This document shows, piece after piece, positions 27,004 through 34,936 of a stretch of DNA of 51,331 nucleotides. The stretch comes from Opitutales bacterium (GTDB taxonomy: Bacteria > Verrucomicrobiota > Verrucomicrobiia > Opitutales > Seribacteraceae), in assembly GCA_029252505.1 (NCBI GenBank), contig JAQXBH010000229.1:1-51331 (forward strand), in the 5' to 3' direction. The notes beneath the pieces were generated by a model, which was not told the origin of the DNA, made no database searches, and saw nothing but the letters and a program-made list of their open reading frames with translations. The position numbers were made by a program, and so were the translations under genes. Each line of letters begins with the position of its first letter. The stretch's first letter is position 1.

Positions 27004-28072
27004 TTTCTAAAAGCATATTTTCTAATTTAATCTTTTGGTCCTCTTGGCTAAGAGCGTCAAACAGATGATCTAAATCTCCCAATAATGCTTCATTTAATGC
27101 ATGAGATGTATAATTTATTCTATGGTCGGTGATTCTACTTTGGGGGAAATTATATGTTCTTATTCTCTCACTCCTATCTCCAGTACCAACTTGGTCTCTT
27201 CTTTCTTTTGCGTACTTTTCTCTTTCTTCCGATTGTTTCAAATTCAATAATCTTGATTTTAGAACTGTCATACCTTTATTTTTATTCTTCAATTGTGATC
27301 TTTCATCGGCACAATAAACCGTAAGACCCGTTGGTTTATGCAAAATCTGTACCGCTGAATCAGTTGTGTTCACTCCTTGACCCCCCGGACCACTTGCTCT
27401 GCATACATTTATTTCCAATTCACTTGGATCAATTTTAATTTCCACATCTCTGGCTTCTGGTAGCACTGCAACTGTTGCAGTCGATGTATGAATTCTTCCA
27501 CTAGCTTCTGTTATTGGTACTCTTTGTACACGATGAACCCCGCTTTCGAATTTAAGTTTAGACCAAACATCCTGACCTTTTAAAAGAAATATAACTTCTT
27601 TAAACCCACCTGTTTCTGAGGTACTTTGGCTCATACACTCGAAATTCCAATTCTTGTTTTCTGCTAGTTTGCAGTACATCCTGTATAAATCTGAAGCAAA
27701 AAGCGAAGCCTCCCCTCCCCCTGCTCCCGCCCGAATTTCTATAATTGTATTCCTGCCTAAATCGGGGTCTTCTGGGAGCATCGAATAAAGTAAAGTTTTA
27801 TGTAAGGAGGGGATTTTAATTTCCAATCCTTCAATTTCTTCCTTTGCCGTTTCGGCAAACTCAGGCTCACTGATTAATTCTTTCGCATCTTCTATCGCTT
27901 TTTGGCAAATCGAAATTTCTTCAAATTGTTCGAGAATTATTTTTATTTTACTGTGTTCTCGAGAAATCTTAGTAGCGAGTTCTTGGTCTTTAAAAACTGA
28001 TGGATCCGCAAGTTTGGATTCAAGTTCATTGTATCGTTGCAGAAAGGGTTCAATGTTTGGTAAATCAACCAT
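26996..28072 (-). CDS. prfA: Peptide chain release factor 1
   Basis: Recognises UAA/UAG and triggers peptide release. It contains the catalytic GGQ loop in RASGPGGQGVNTTDSAVQ and the RF1-type recognition region RVPITEASGRIHTSTATVAV, where PIT corresponds to the PxT tripeptide; RF2 would have SPF. The track start at 28153 adds a hydrophobic, unrelated N-terminus and would overlap the divergent HAD gene. The ATG at 28072 (MVDLPNIEPFLQRY) gives about 358 residues, normal for RF1. It is cotranscribed with prmC through an 8-base overlap. Confidence 0.95.
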   Translation of the reverse strand: MVDLPNIEPFLQRYNELESKLADPSVFKDQELATKISREHSKIKIILEQFEEISICQKAIEDAKELISEPEFAETAKEEIEGLEIKIPSLHKTLLYSMLPEDPDLGRNTIIEIRAGAGGGEASLFASDLYRMYCKLAENKNWNFECMSQSTSETGGFKEVIFLLKGQDVWSKLKFESGVHRVQRVPITEASGRIHTSTATVAVLPEARDVEIKIDPSELEINVCRASGPGGQGVNTTDSAVQILHKPTGLTVYCADERSQLKNKNKGMTVLKSRLLNLKQSEEREKYAKERRDQVGTGDRSERIRTYNFPQSRITDHRINYTSHALNEALLGDLDHLFDALSQEDQKIKLENMLLENE

Positions 28073-28114
28073 GGAGTATACCATAACAGAACAAAATTTC
28101 TTTAAAACTAGTAA

Positions 28115-29140
28115 ATGAACCCAAATCAACAAAATCGTCAGATACATGGGCAAAACATAATTGCCTGTGTTTGGGACTTTGATAAAACTTTAATTCCAGG
28201 ATATATGCAAAAACCTTTGTTTAAGCATTACGGAATAAACGAGACATCTTTTTGGTCTGAAGTAAATCAACTGCCCGGTTTATATTCGTCCCGCGGAATG
28301 AGAGTCTCACCTGATACCATTTATCTCAATCACTTGTTAAGCTATGTTAAAAATGGTCCGATGCGTGGATTAACAAATGAGAGGTTAAAAGAATTGGGGG
28401 GAGAAATCGAATTTTACCCAGGACTACCAAACTTTTTTGTTGAATTGGCCCAAATAGCCGATCAAGCGGAATTTGCTGGTTATGATTTTAAAATTGAACA
28501 CTACATCATTAGCACTGGTATTTCAAAAATCATAGAAGGAACTAAAATTTCTCCTTATGTTGAAGATATATTTGCCTGTGAGTTCATTGAATCTCCATTG
28601 CCTCCTAACTTTATGAGTCAAACTGAATTTTCACTTCCGTTAGATTTGGAAATCTCTCAGGTTGGCATGACTGTAGATAACACCATAAAGACACGTTGCA
28701 TTTTTGAGATTAATAAAGGATGCAATAAGAATTCCTCTATTGATGTGAATACTTTTATACCCCATGAAGATCGTCGGGTTCCTGTAGACCAAATGATTTA
28801 TGTGGCAGATGGCCCCAGTGATGTTCCAGTATTTACGGTAGTTAAACAAATGGGCGGAAAAACATATGCTGTTTATGATCCCACCAATGAAAAGGAATTT
28901 GAACAGTCCTGTGATTTAGTGGAACGCTCAAGAGTACATAATAATGGCCCCGCCGATTATCGAAAAAGTTCACCTACATCGATATGGATGAGGCAAAAAA
29001 TAAAAGAAATCCTTAGAAATATGATCAAGAAGCGAAATGATCAATTGAGCGAACGTTCTGGAGCTTCTCCTAAGCATATTCAAGAAAAAAGTCATGATAA
29101 AAATGAGTTTAACCTGAAACAAGATACTTTTTGGAAATAA
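28115..29140 (+). CDS. HAD-superfamily hydrolase
   Basis: A 341-residue protein with HAD motif I near the N-terminus (CVWDFDKTLIPGY, nucleophile Asp in DFDKT), motif II as IISTGIS and motif IV as YVADGPSDVPVFTV. The long helical insert between motifs I and II (about 30-120) forms the cap and probably sets substrate choice. The C-terminal 60 residues are charged and helical. The substrate is unknown; phosphoserine-phosphatase-like enzymes share the DFDKT opening. It is divergent from prfA with a 42-base gap and is the first plus-strand gene before pyrB. Confidence 0.85.
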   Translation: MNPNQQNRQIHGQNIIACVWDFDKTLIPGYMQKPLFKHYGINETSFWSEVNQLPGLYSSRGMRVSPDTIYLNHLLSYVKNGPMRGLTNERLKELGGEIEFYPGLPNFFVELAQIADQAEFAGYDFKIEHYIISTGISKIIEGTKISPYVEDIFACEFIESPLPPNFMSQTEFSLPLDLEISQVGMTVDNTIKTRCIFEINKGCNKNSSIDVNTFIPHEDRRVPVDQMIYVADGPSDVPVFTVVKQMGGKTYAVYDPTNEKEFEQSCDLVERSRVHNNGPADYRKSSPTSIWMRQKIKEILRNMIKKRNDQLSERSGASPKHIQEKSHDKNEFNLKQDTFWK

Positions 29141-29210
29141 ACGAAATAACTACGAATTAAAAAACTATCTTTCCACTGAAGATTAAAATTGCTACTGTTT
29201 GAATACCAAG

Positions 29211-30152
29211 ATGGATATATCTAATTGGACTCGTAAATGCCTACTCGGAATAGAGGAACTTTCACCAAGTGAAATTACTCAAATTTTGGAACTGTCAAAA
29301 TTATTTAAAAAGGAAATAGAGGGTGACAATTCTAAGAAAAATTATTTGCGCGGGAAGAGAATTGTGAACTTGTTTATGGAACCAAGTACAAGGACAAGAA
29401 TTGCTTTCGAGGTAGCAGCAAAGTCATTACATGCTGATGTAATTTCGGTCGCTGAGCAGTCCAGTAGCTTAACTAAGGGAGAAACATTGCGAGATACAGC
29501 AATGAATATACAGGCACTGGGTGCAGACGCGATTGTTCTTCGCCATTCTTCACCTGGTGCTTCTTTATTTCTTTCCAAAATAGTAGATGTTCCAATTATA
29601 AATGCTGGGGATGGCGCTCATGAACACCCAAGCCAAGCGTTGTTAGATTTATATACGCTTCAGGACAGACTAGGAAGTGTGGCGGGTAAGAAAATAACAA
29701 TTTTGGGAGATATTTTATTTAGCCGTGTGGCACGGTCTAATTTTTGGGCTTTATCTAAAATGGGGGCAGAAGTTACGCTTGCTGGACCATCCACTTTGGT
29801 TCCCAAGCAATTTGAAAGTATGGGGGCACGGGTTAGTCATAATTTAAAGGATGCATTGCAAGATGCTGATGCAGTTATGCTTTTGAGGATTCAACACGAA
29901 AGGCAATCATCAAGCCATTTTCCATCGCTGGCAGAATACACCAAAATTTTTGGATTAAATAAAGACAGAAAACATTGGTTAAAAAAAGATGCACTTATTC
30001 TTCATCCAGGTCCAGTAAATCGAGGTGTTGAGCTAGACTCAGAATTAACGGACTCTCCACAATCAGTTATCTTAGATCAGGTTAGCAATGGAATCGCAGT
30101 AAGAATGGCAATTCTTTATTTATGTACATTGCAGGGAGCAAGCAGTTTATGA
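29211..30152 (+). CDS. pyrB: Aspartate carbamoyltransferase catalytic subunit
   Basis: Condenses carbamoyl phosphate with aspartate in pyrimidine synthesis. The carbamoyl-phosphate motif MEPSTRTRIAFE lies near residue 55, HPSQALLDLYT in the middle, and the C-terminal aspartate-binding loop is ILHPGPVNRGVELDSEL. The track start at 29199 is a TTG; the ATG at 29211 (MDISNWTRK) gives 313 residues, the usual length. The stop TGA overlaps the next gene's start as ATGA. No pyrI regulatory chain is present; the overlapping degenerate dihydroorotase is the likely partner, as in PyrB-PyrC' complexes. Confidence 0.96.
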   Translation: MDISNWTRKCLLGIEELSPSEITQILELSKLFKKEIEGDNSKKNYLRGKRIVNLFMEPSTRTRIAFEVAAKSLHADVISVAEQSSSLTKGETLRDTAMNIQALGADAIVLRHSSPGASLFLSKIVDVPIINAGDGAHEHPSQALLDLYTLQDRLGSVAGKKITILGDILFSRVARSNFWALSKMGAEVTLAGPSTLVPKQFESMGARVSHNLKDALQDADAVMLLRIQHERQSSSHFPSLAEYTKIFGLNKDRKHWLKKDALILHPGPVNRGVELDSELTDSPQSVILDQVSNGIAVRMAILYLCTLQGASSL

Positions 30153-31429
30153 GTATAACCTGCTTAAAAGGAGGTAGAGTTATTGACCCCGTTAATGGAG
30201 TGAACAATATCCAAGATGTTTACTTTCAAAAAGAGACAATAATAACAAAACCTAGAAATATCGATACAGAGCTTATTACAACAATCGATGTTCGAGGTAA
30301 AATAATATTTCCCGGTCTAGTAGATTTGAGGTTTCATCTAAAAAATATCACAGGAGGTCAGACAGAAAATATATTAAGCGGTACGCAAGCAGCAGCAGCG
30401 GGTGGGTATTCCTCAGTATTGCTTATGCCAGACATTTCACCCAAACCAGATAACCCCGGAACAATACAATTTATACAAGATAGAATAATTAAACATGCAT
30501 GCGTTAAAGTTCTTTTATGCGGTAATTTAACAAAAGATGGAAAGGGAGAGCAACTTGCCCCTTTGGGTTCTCTTCAAGAGACTGGTGTAATTGCAATAAC
30601 GGACTGCCCTAAAACGTCACAGAATAACCAAATATTTTCTAAGGGAGTAGAGTATGCGTCCATGTTCGGATTATTAGTACTTGATTTACCCAGAGATATG
30701 TCACTGTCTGGAAATGGTTCTGCACACGATGGACCGCTAGCATTAAAGATGGGATTGGGTGGTTATCCAAGGATTGCTGAGGAACTCTATGTTCAACGAG
30801 CAATATCGATTGCTCAAAGTATTGACACAAAAATTCATTTAACTTCAATCTCTTCCAAGGGTTCTGTAGAATTAATAAAATCTGCAAAAGACAAAGGAAT
30901 CAAAATATCTGCTGATGTAACAGCAAACCACTTATACTTTAATGAAAACTGTATAACTGGTTTTAACCCGAATTTTAAAATGTCCCCACCTATTCGCGAA
31001 GAAATTGATAGGGTTTCATTAATAAATGCATTGCTTGAAGGTACTATTGATTGTGTTTCAACAGCTCATAATCCCTTTCAAGAGCATGAAAAAAATGTGG
31101 AGTATGATTTATCGCCTGCTGGAGTAGTTGGTTTCGAAACTACTTTATCAAGTTGTTATCAAACTCTAAAAGAACATAAGAAATTTTGTTGGACGAAGTT
31201 AATTAAAGCAATGTCAAGTAATCCCTCCAAAATTTTAGAAATAGATACAGGCAGTTTATCAATTGGAACGCCAGCAGATGTTGCAGTATTTGACCCAAAT
31301 ATAGAATGGGAGTATGAAGCTAGAAATAGCTTTAGTCAGGCAACAAATTCACCGTTCGAAAAACATTTATTTCAAGGTAAAATAATCCAAACTTTCGTTA
31401 ATGGAAAAATTGCATTTGATTTAAAATAA
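30149..31429 (+). CDS. pyrC: Dihydroorotase homologue with degenerate active site (PyrC'-like)
   Basis: An amidohydrolase-fold protein of 426 residues that aligns along its length with type I dihydroorotase (PGLVDLRFHL, GTQAAAAGGYSSVLLMPD, FNPNFKMSPPIREEIDR, GVVGFETTL). Key catalytic residues are missing. The metal motif HxH reads RFH, the second ligand of the HxxHxS segment reads IHLTSIS, and the catalytic Asp of TDHAPH is replaced in STAHNPF. It therefore probably cannot make dihydroorotate and instead may scaffold aspartate carbamoyltransferase, as known for pyrBC' of pseudomonads. The ATG at 30149 overlaps the pyrB stop (ATGA); the track start at 30122 lies inside pyrB. A working dihydroorotase should exist elsewhere. 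Confidence 0.9.
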   Translation: MSITCLKGGRVIDPVNGVNNIQDVYFQKETIITKPRNIDTELITTIDVRGKIIFPGLVDLRFHLKNITGGQTENILSGTQAAAAGGYSSVLLMPDISPKPDNPGTIQFIQDRIIKHACVKVLLCGNLTKDGKGEQLAPLGSLQETGVIAITDCPKTSQNNQIFSKGVEYASMFGLLVLDLPRDMSLSGNGSAHDGPLALKMGLGGYPRIAEELYVQRAISIAQSIDTKIHLTSISSKGSVELIKSAKDKGIKISADVTANHLYFNENCITGFNPNFKMSPPIREEIDRVSLINALLEGTIDCVSTAHNPFQEHEKNVEYDLSPAGVVGFETTLSSCYQTLKEHKKFCWTKLIKAMSSNPSKILEIDTGSLSIGTPADVAVFDPNIEWEYEARNSFSQATNSPFEKHLFQGKIIQTFVNGKIAFDLK

Positions 31430-31437
31430 AAAATATT

Positions 31438-32127
31438 TTGTATCCAGAATTAGTTATTAATTTAATTGTGGTGTTGTTTTCGTTTTGTCTGTTACAAAAC
31501 AAAGATTCAAGCATAAGATATCACATCAATGTGCAGTTTCCTGAAAAAAACTACTCATTAATTACAATACCCGCTTGTACGATTTTCTTTTTAGAAAATA
31601 GTATGAATTATTTAATAGTTTTTTGTACTATATTTATAGTTAGTTTTTCAAAAGGAAAAGAATTACTTAGAATTAAATTTTTAGAAAAAACCAAATTAAG
31701 TATTAAAAGATTAATTTTATTTTGGCCTTTGCTATTATTTGTCTCATTTATTTCTAGTCAGTTATTTAAAGAATATCGAGAACAAGATTTGGTTTTAAAG
31801 CTACAAAAATTAGGAATATCATACGAAATAATTAATATTGTAATTTTAGCAGTTTTAATTTCACCCATATTAGAAGAAATTTTTTTTCGTAAATTTATGT
31901 ATTGTTCACTCAAGAAGAATTTAGGGGTCTTATGGGCAGCGATATTAACATCATTTCTCTTCGCCTTGGTTCATCTTAACTTATACGCATTTCCTGTATT
32001 ATTTGTTCTCAGTATTATCCTTATTATTATATATGAAAAAGATAATAATATAATTTCACCTGTTCTTTTACATTCAATATTTAATTCAGTAATGATCATT
32101 TCAATATTATTTTCCAGAGAATGTTAA
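31438..32127 (+). CDS. CPBP-family intramembrane metalloprotease
   Basis: A 229-residue polytopic membrane protein of the CAAX protease/bacteriocin-processing (Abi, CPBP) family. The active site is visible as EEIFFRKFM (EExxxR), then FALVHLN (second motif His) and HSIFNSVM (HxxxN). The only in-frame start upstream of the conserved hydrophobic region is TTG at 31438, 8 bases after the pyrC stop; the first ATG is near residue 56. The substrate is unknown. Its stop overlaps the tsaE start (ATGTTAA), so it belongs to the pyrB transcript by spacing. Confidence 0.85.
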   Translation: MYPELVINLIVVLFSFCLLQNKDSSIRYHINVQFPEKNYSLITIPACTIFFLENSMNYLIVFCTIFIVSFSKGKELLRIKFLEKTKLSIKRLILFWPLLLFVSFISSQLFKEYREQDLVLKLQKLGISYEIINIVILAVLISPILEEIFFRKFMYCSLKKNLGVLWAAILTSFLFALVHLNLYAFPVLFVLSIILIIIYEKDNNIISPVLLHSIFNSVMIISILFSREC

Positions 32128-32546
32128 AAACTAATACTCAGGTTAGTGACAGCATATCTTCCACTGCAAAAATAGCACTCGAGTTTGCTAAATCATTAGA
32201 GAATAACTGTATAATCTACTTGAACGGAGATGTGGGTTCAGGCAAAACTATATTTACAAACAAAGTCGCTAGTTACTTTGGAAATCATACTATTACAAGT
32301 TCTTCTTTTTCAAGGATACAACTCCACAGAGGATTCCCTAATATTATTCACTGTGATTTATACAGAGGAGTGTTCACTTCAGCACAACTTTTACTAGAAC
32401 TTGAATCTCACCTGGTAGAACCTTGGCTCCTTTTCATTGAGTGGCCAAATGAAACTTTATCAATTCCAAATAGTTTTCAATATGTTGTTAACATAGATAT
32501 AATTAGTTTGGGAAATCGTACTTTTTCCTTTGAGCAAATTATTTAA
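32121..32546 (+). CDS. tsaE: tRNA threonylcarbamoyladenosine biosynthesis ATPase TsaE
   Basis: A small P-loop ATPase that works with TsaD and TsaB to form t6A37 on ANN-decoding tRNAs. Walker A is LNGDVGSGKTIFTN (near residue 36), followed by IIHCDLYRG and LLFIEWPNE, both family landmarks (HxDLYR, EWxE). The normally conserved SPTF/VNEY segment is changed to SSSFSRIQLHRG, so the protein is a divergent member. It is 141 residues long, near the family norm. It starts inside the CPBP gene end and overlaps the convergent unknown gene by 4 bases. Confidence 0.88.
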   Translation: MLKTNTQVSDSISSTAKIALEFAKSLENNCIIYLNGDVGSGKTIFTNKVASYFGNHTITSSSFSRIQLHRGFPNIIHCDLYRGVFTSAQLLLELESHLVEPWLLFIEWPNETLSIPNSFQYVVNIDIISLGNRTFSFEQII

Positions 32547-33736
32547 CAAGCAATTGTACCATCTGAAAATTCCTTAATATAACCCTCCTTAACTAACCAT
32601 TTTAACTCAGTTAAAATTTGTTTTTTTTCTAATTTTAATTTCTCTGATTGTGATAAGATATGTAAAATCCTTGTAGGTTTATCCGATTGTATAAGCTCAA
32701 CAATCTTCACGCAATTTTTGGAAAGTTTTTCTACTTCAATTGATTTCGGATTTTGAGCTGCTGCAAACAGATATTTTTTTGGTCCGTATTTAAAAATGTA
32801 AAATCCACTCTTTTTAAAGTTGATCAGTATATTAAAAAAAAGATCTTTCTTCCATTGGTACGATGTATTCAGAAAGTCACACATAAAATCATTCAACTTT
32901 TTTTCAAATCGATCTATATTATCACCTTTTATCTTAATTATTTTACTAGATTGAATAAACTTTTCAGATTCTGTTGAACTTATGTATCCTACAACTGCTT
33001 CAATTTTATTAAATCTTTTCTTATTATTAAGTTCCTTTGTCTCGTAACTTAATATTTTAAGTGGTTCATTTTTCCATTTTGTAATAGTTAATTCATCTTC
33101 GACGATTTGTAAACTATCGACGTACTTATCATAACTTAAACCAATTCTATTTTCGATTAAATGTGTTTTAATTACTGACTCAAAATCGTGAAAACTTTTC
33201 GGAGGCAGTAATACATCAGTTTTCGTACATTTTAATATATTTTTAAAGTTACCACTAGGATTTTCACCGATTGTTTCAGTTATATTTACAACATGCTTTA
33301 ATCCCTTGTTAACTATGTGTTTGATTGCACTTGATTTTGTACTAAATATTGAATTATCAAATGTAGTAGTAAAAAAAACATCAAGTTCTGTTAAATTTTC
33401 TATTGTGATCTGCAGTCTGTTCTTTTTATCAATTATTGTACGGTTAATTTCTTCCAAGCTGTAAGAAATACCGGATTTTCTAATCCCTTTTTTTAAGGTA
33501 TCTAATATTTTCTTATCGGCACTTACTGTTATTTTAAATTTGTTGTTAAATGAGTTTTCATACCTACTCGGTAATTCTTTCTGCTTCCCTTTGAATTCTC
33601 TTCGCCTGTCGCGTTGTTTAGGTATATCTTTACTATTATTTTTAACTTTATTTGTTTTGTCGTTCCAATCTGGAGCAAAATCAAGATCTTTTAACTGGCT
33701 TAAATCAACTTTCTCTTCCTTATTATTCTCTTCCAT
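32543..33736 (-). CDS. Unknown protein with basic disordered N-terminus and C-terminal winged-helix-like end
   Basis: Not recognised with confidence. The 397-residue chain begins with a charged, low-complexity segment (about 1-60: WNDKTNKVKNNSKDIPKQRDRRREFKG is rich in Lys/Arg/Asn), continues with alternating strands and helices (about 65-330) and ends with LKLEKKQILTELKWLVKEGYIKEFSDGTI, which reads like a winged-helix motif. An RNA- or DNA-binding role is a guess from the basic tail and this ending. I recall similarly built proteins in Verrucomicrobia genomes. It ends 4 bases inside tsaE and is divergent from the tRNA-Leu gene. Confidence 0.7.
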   Translation of the reverse strand: MEENNKEEKVDLSQLKDLDFAPDWNDKTNKVKNNSKDIPKQRDRRREFKGKQKELPSRYENSFNNKFKITVSADKKILDTLKKGIRKSGISYSLEEINRTIIDKKNRLQITIENLTELDVFFTTTFDNSIFSTKSSAIKHIVNKGLKHVVNITETIGENPSGNFKNILKCTKTDVLLPPKSFHDFESVIKTHLIENRIGLSYDKYVDSLQIVEDELTITKWKNEPLKILSYETKELNNKKRFNKIEAVVGYISSTESEKFIQSSKIIKIKGDNIDRFEKKLNDFMCDFLNTSYQWKKDLFFNILINFKKSGFYIFKYGPKKYLFAAAQNPKSIEVEKLSKNCVKIVELIQSDKPTRILHILSQSEKLKLEKKQILTELKWLVKEGYIKEFSDGTIAC

Positions 33737-33770
33737 AATATCTCATTATTAAATAATTTTGTTTGCTATC

Positions 33771-33799
33771 TTGCTTTTTCAACGGAATTGTTTTAACAA
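33771..33799 (+). promoter_or_regulatory. Candidate promoter of tRNA-Leu
   Basis: TTGCTT, 17 bases, TAACAA, with the -10 ending 11 bases before the first tRNA base. The spacing is ideal; the -10 is weak. Confidence 0.4.
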
Positions 33800-33810
33800 C
33801 ACTTTTGTTT

Positions 33811-33896
33811 GCTCAGGTGGCGGAATTGGTAGACGCGCTAGACTAAGGATCTAGTGCCTGTAAGGCGTGGGGGTTCGAGTCCCCCCTTGAGCACCA
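33811..33896 (+). tRNA. tRNA-Leu (anticodon AAG)
   Basis: An 86-base class II tRNA with encoded CCA. Acceptor arms GCTCAGG/CCTTGAGC pair with a G-T, the D-arm reads TGGCGGAATTGGTAGACGC, the long variable arm is TGCCTGTAAGGCGT, and the T-arm is GGGGGTTCGAGTCCCCC. The anticodon stem CTAGA/TCTAG encloses loop CTAAGGA, so positions 34-36 are AAG. An unmodified A34 leucine tRNA is uncommon in bacteria and would be expected to become inosine through TadA. The downstream gene ends 4 bases away on the other strand. Confidence 0.96.
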
Positions 33897-33899
33897 AAA

Positions 33900-34880
33900 T
33901 CATCCATCTATCTTTCTGTCGAACGATTTCGTTTTCGTTTTATCAAAAATTCTGTGCTTTGTCCGTATACCTGCATTGTATTCATCTTTGAAGGTCTTGT
34001 TACCAAAACGATCAAACCCTTCAAATAAACCCTCTTTTTGGTTTTTTTCCCAATGTTCTAGAAGTTTAACTTGGAAACTTCCTCCAGCTAATTTGTAATT
34101 TTTAACGATCCACTCGTTAGAGTCATTACCATTGTATTTATTACCAAATTTTACTTTCGCTTTATGGTTCCATTCAAGCCACATTGTTTCATGTTCTTGA
34201 CTGGAGTAATTCTCTGGATCAAATGGTTCATTGTACCAAAAAATGTGTGTTCCTTGTTTGACACCATGGCTGTAATCTTTTGAAAAGACAGGTATTCCAA
34301 CTTCTGTGAAACGTTCCCATTTGCCATGTAGTCTTCCTGACAAATATTGTTTTTGAAACATAATTTGTTTGGTTGGAAATCGTTTTTCTATTGTTCCGCT
34401 AAACGGAAGCGTTTCATCTCCCCAAAATGCTCGAGGGGAAGAGCTCCAATTTGATGATTTAATGATATCAACACTTTTAATTTTGCCATCTATCACCTTA
34501 ACATTCCCGAGCACAAATGAGTTTCCCATACTTCCAGTCACTGATGCTTTTACATCATTTGAGTATCCCGTTCCGCCTGATTTCATTATCAATCTAACTA
34601 ATTTACCTGATTTGGTTATCTCAGGTAAAGCGACTGCTCCTTCTCCTTTCCAAAATAAATGTTTATCTGTAAATTTTACATTGTTTGCGTCATCCATTCT
34701 TAGATAAGCTGAATCCGCTCTTCTAATTTTGTAGGGACTGTAGGGGAGAGTTTGACTGTCTCTGGAAAATGATGCCCACCATTCGAGTGTCCGTTTTATG
34801 TTTGCTTCAAAAAGGATCAGGAAAGCGAATCCAAAAAAAACTAAACAAATAGCCAAACTGGTGATAATTAGCTTTTTCAT
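33900..34880 (-). CDS. Membrane-anchored protein with YwqK/MORN_2-type repeats
   Basis: A 326-residue protein with an N-terminal transmembrane helix or signal (LIITSLAICLVFFGFAFLIL). Residues of about 90-150 contain SGGTGYSNDVKASVTGS and DGKIKSVDIIKSSNW, like the GGxGY beta-repeat found in some phage and surface proteins. The second half has MORN_2/YwqK-like units (LSGRLHGKWERFTEVG..., QKEGLFEGFDRFGNKTF). This combination suggests an exported beta-rich protein; no enzymatic residues are evident. YwqK repeats occur in contact-toxin immunity proteins, but no toxin gene is adjacent, so that role is unsupported here. It ends right beside the tRNA-Leu gene. Confidence 0.75.
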   Translation of the reverse strand: MKKLIITSLAICLVFFGFAFLILFEANIKRTLEWWASFSRDSQTLPYSPYKIRRADSAYLRMDDANNVKFTDKHLFWKGEGAVALPEITKSGKLVRLIMKSGGTGYSNDVKASVTGSMGNSFVLGNVKVIDGKIKSVDIIKSSNWSSSPRAFWGDETLPFSGTIEKRFPTKQIMFQKQYLSGRLHGKWERFTEVGIPVFSKDYSHGVKQGTHIFWYNEPFDPENYSSQEHETMWLEWNHKAKVKFGNKYNGNDSNEWIVKNYKLAGGSFQVKLLEHWEKNQKEGLFEGFDRFGNKTFKDEYNAGIRTKHRIFDKTKTKSFDRKIDG

Positions 34881-34936
34881 ATTAGTTCTAAATGATTGTC
34901 TGTTATAATTTTTAAATCAAGACGAAAAAGTTTAAC

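Noticed and set aside
26996-28153. Release factor gene as RF2 with a programmed frameshift.
   Set aside because: The frame is continuous without an early TGA, and the recognition motif is PxT (RF1), not SPF.
28073-28153. N-terminal extension of prfA in the ORF track.
   Set aside because: It is hydrophobic, unrelated to RF1 and would overlap the divergent HAD gene; the ATG at 28072 fits the family.
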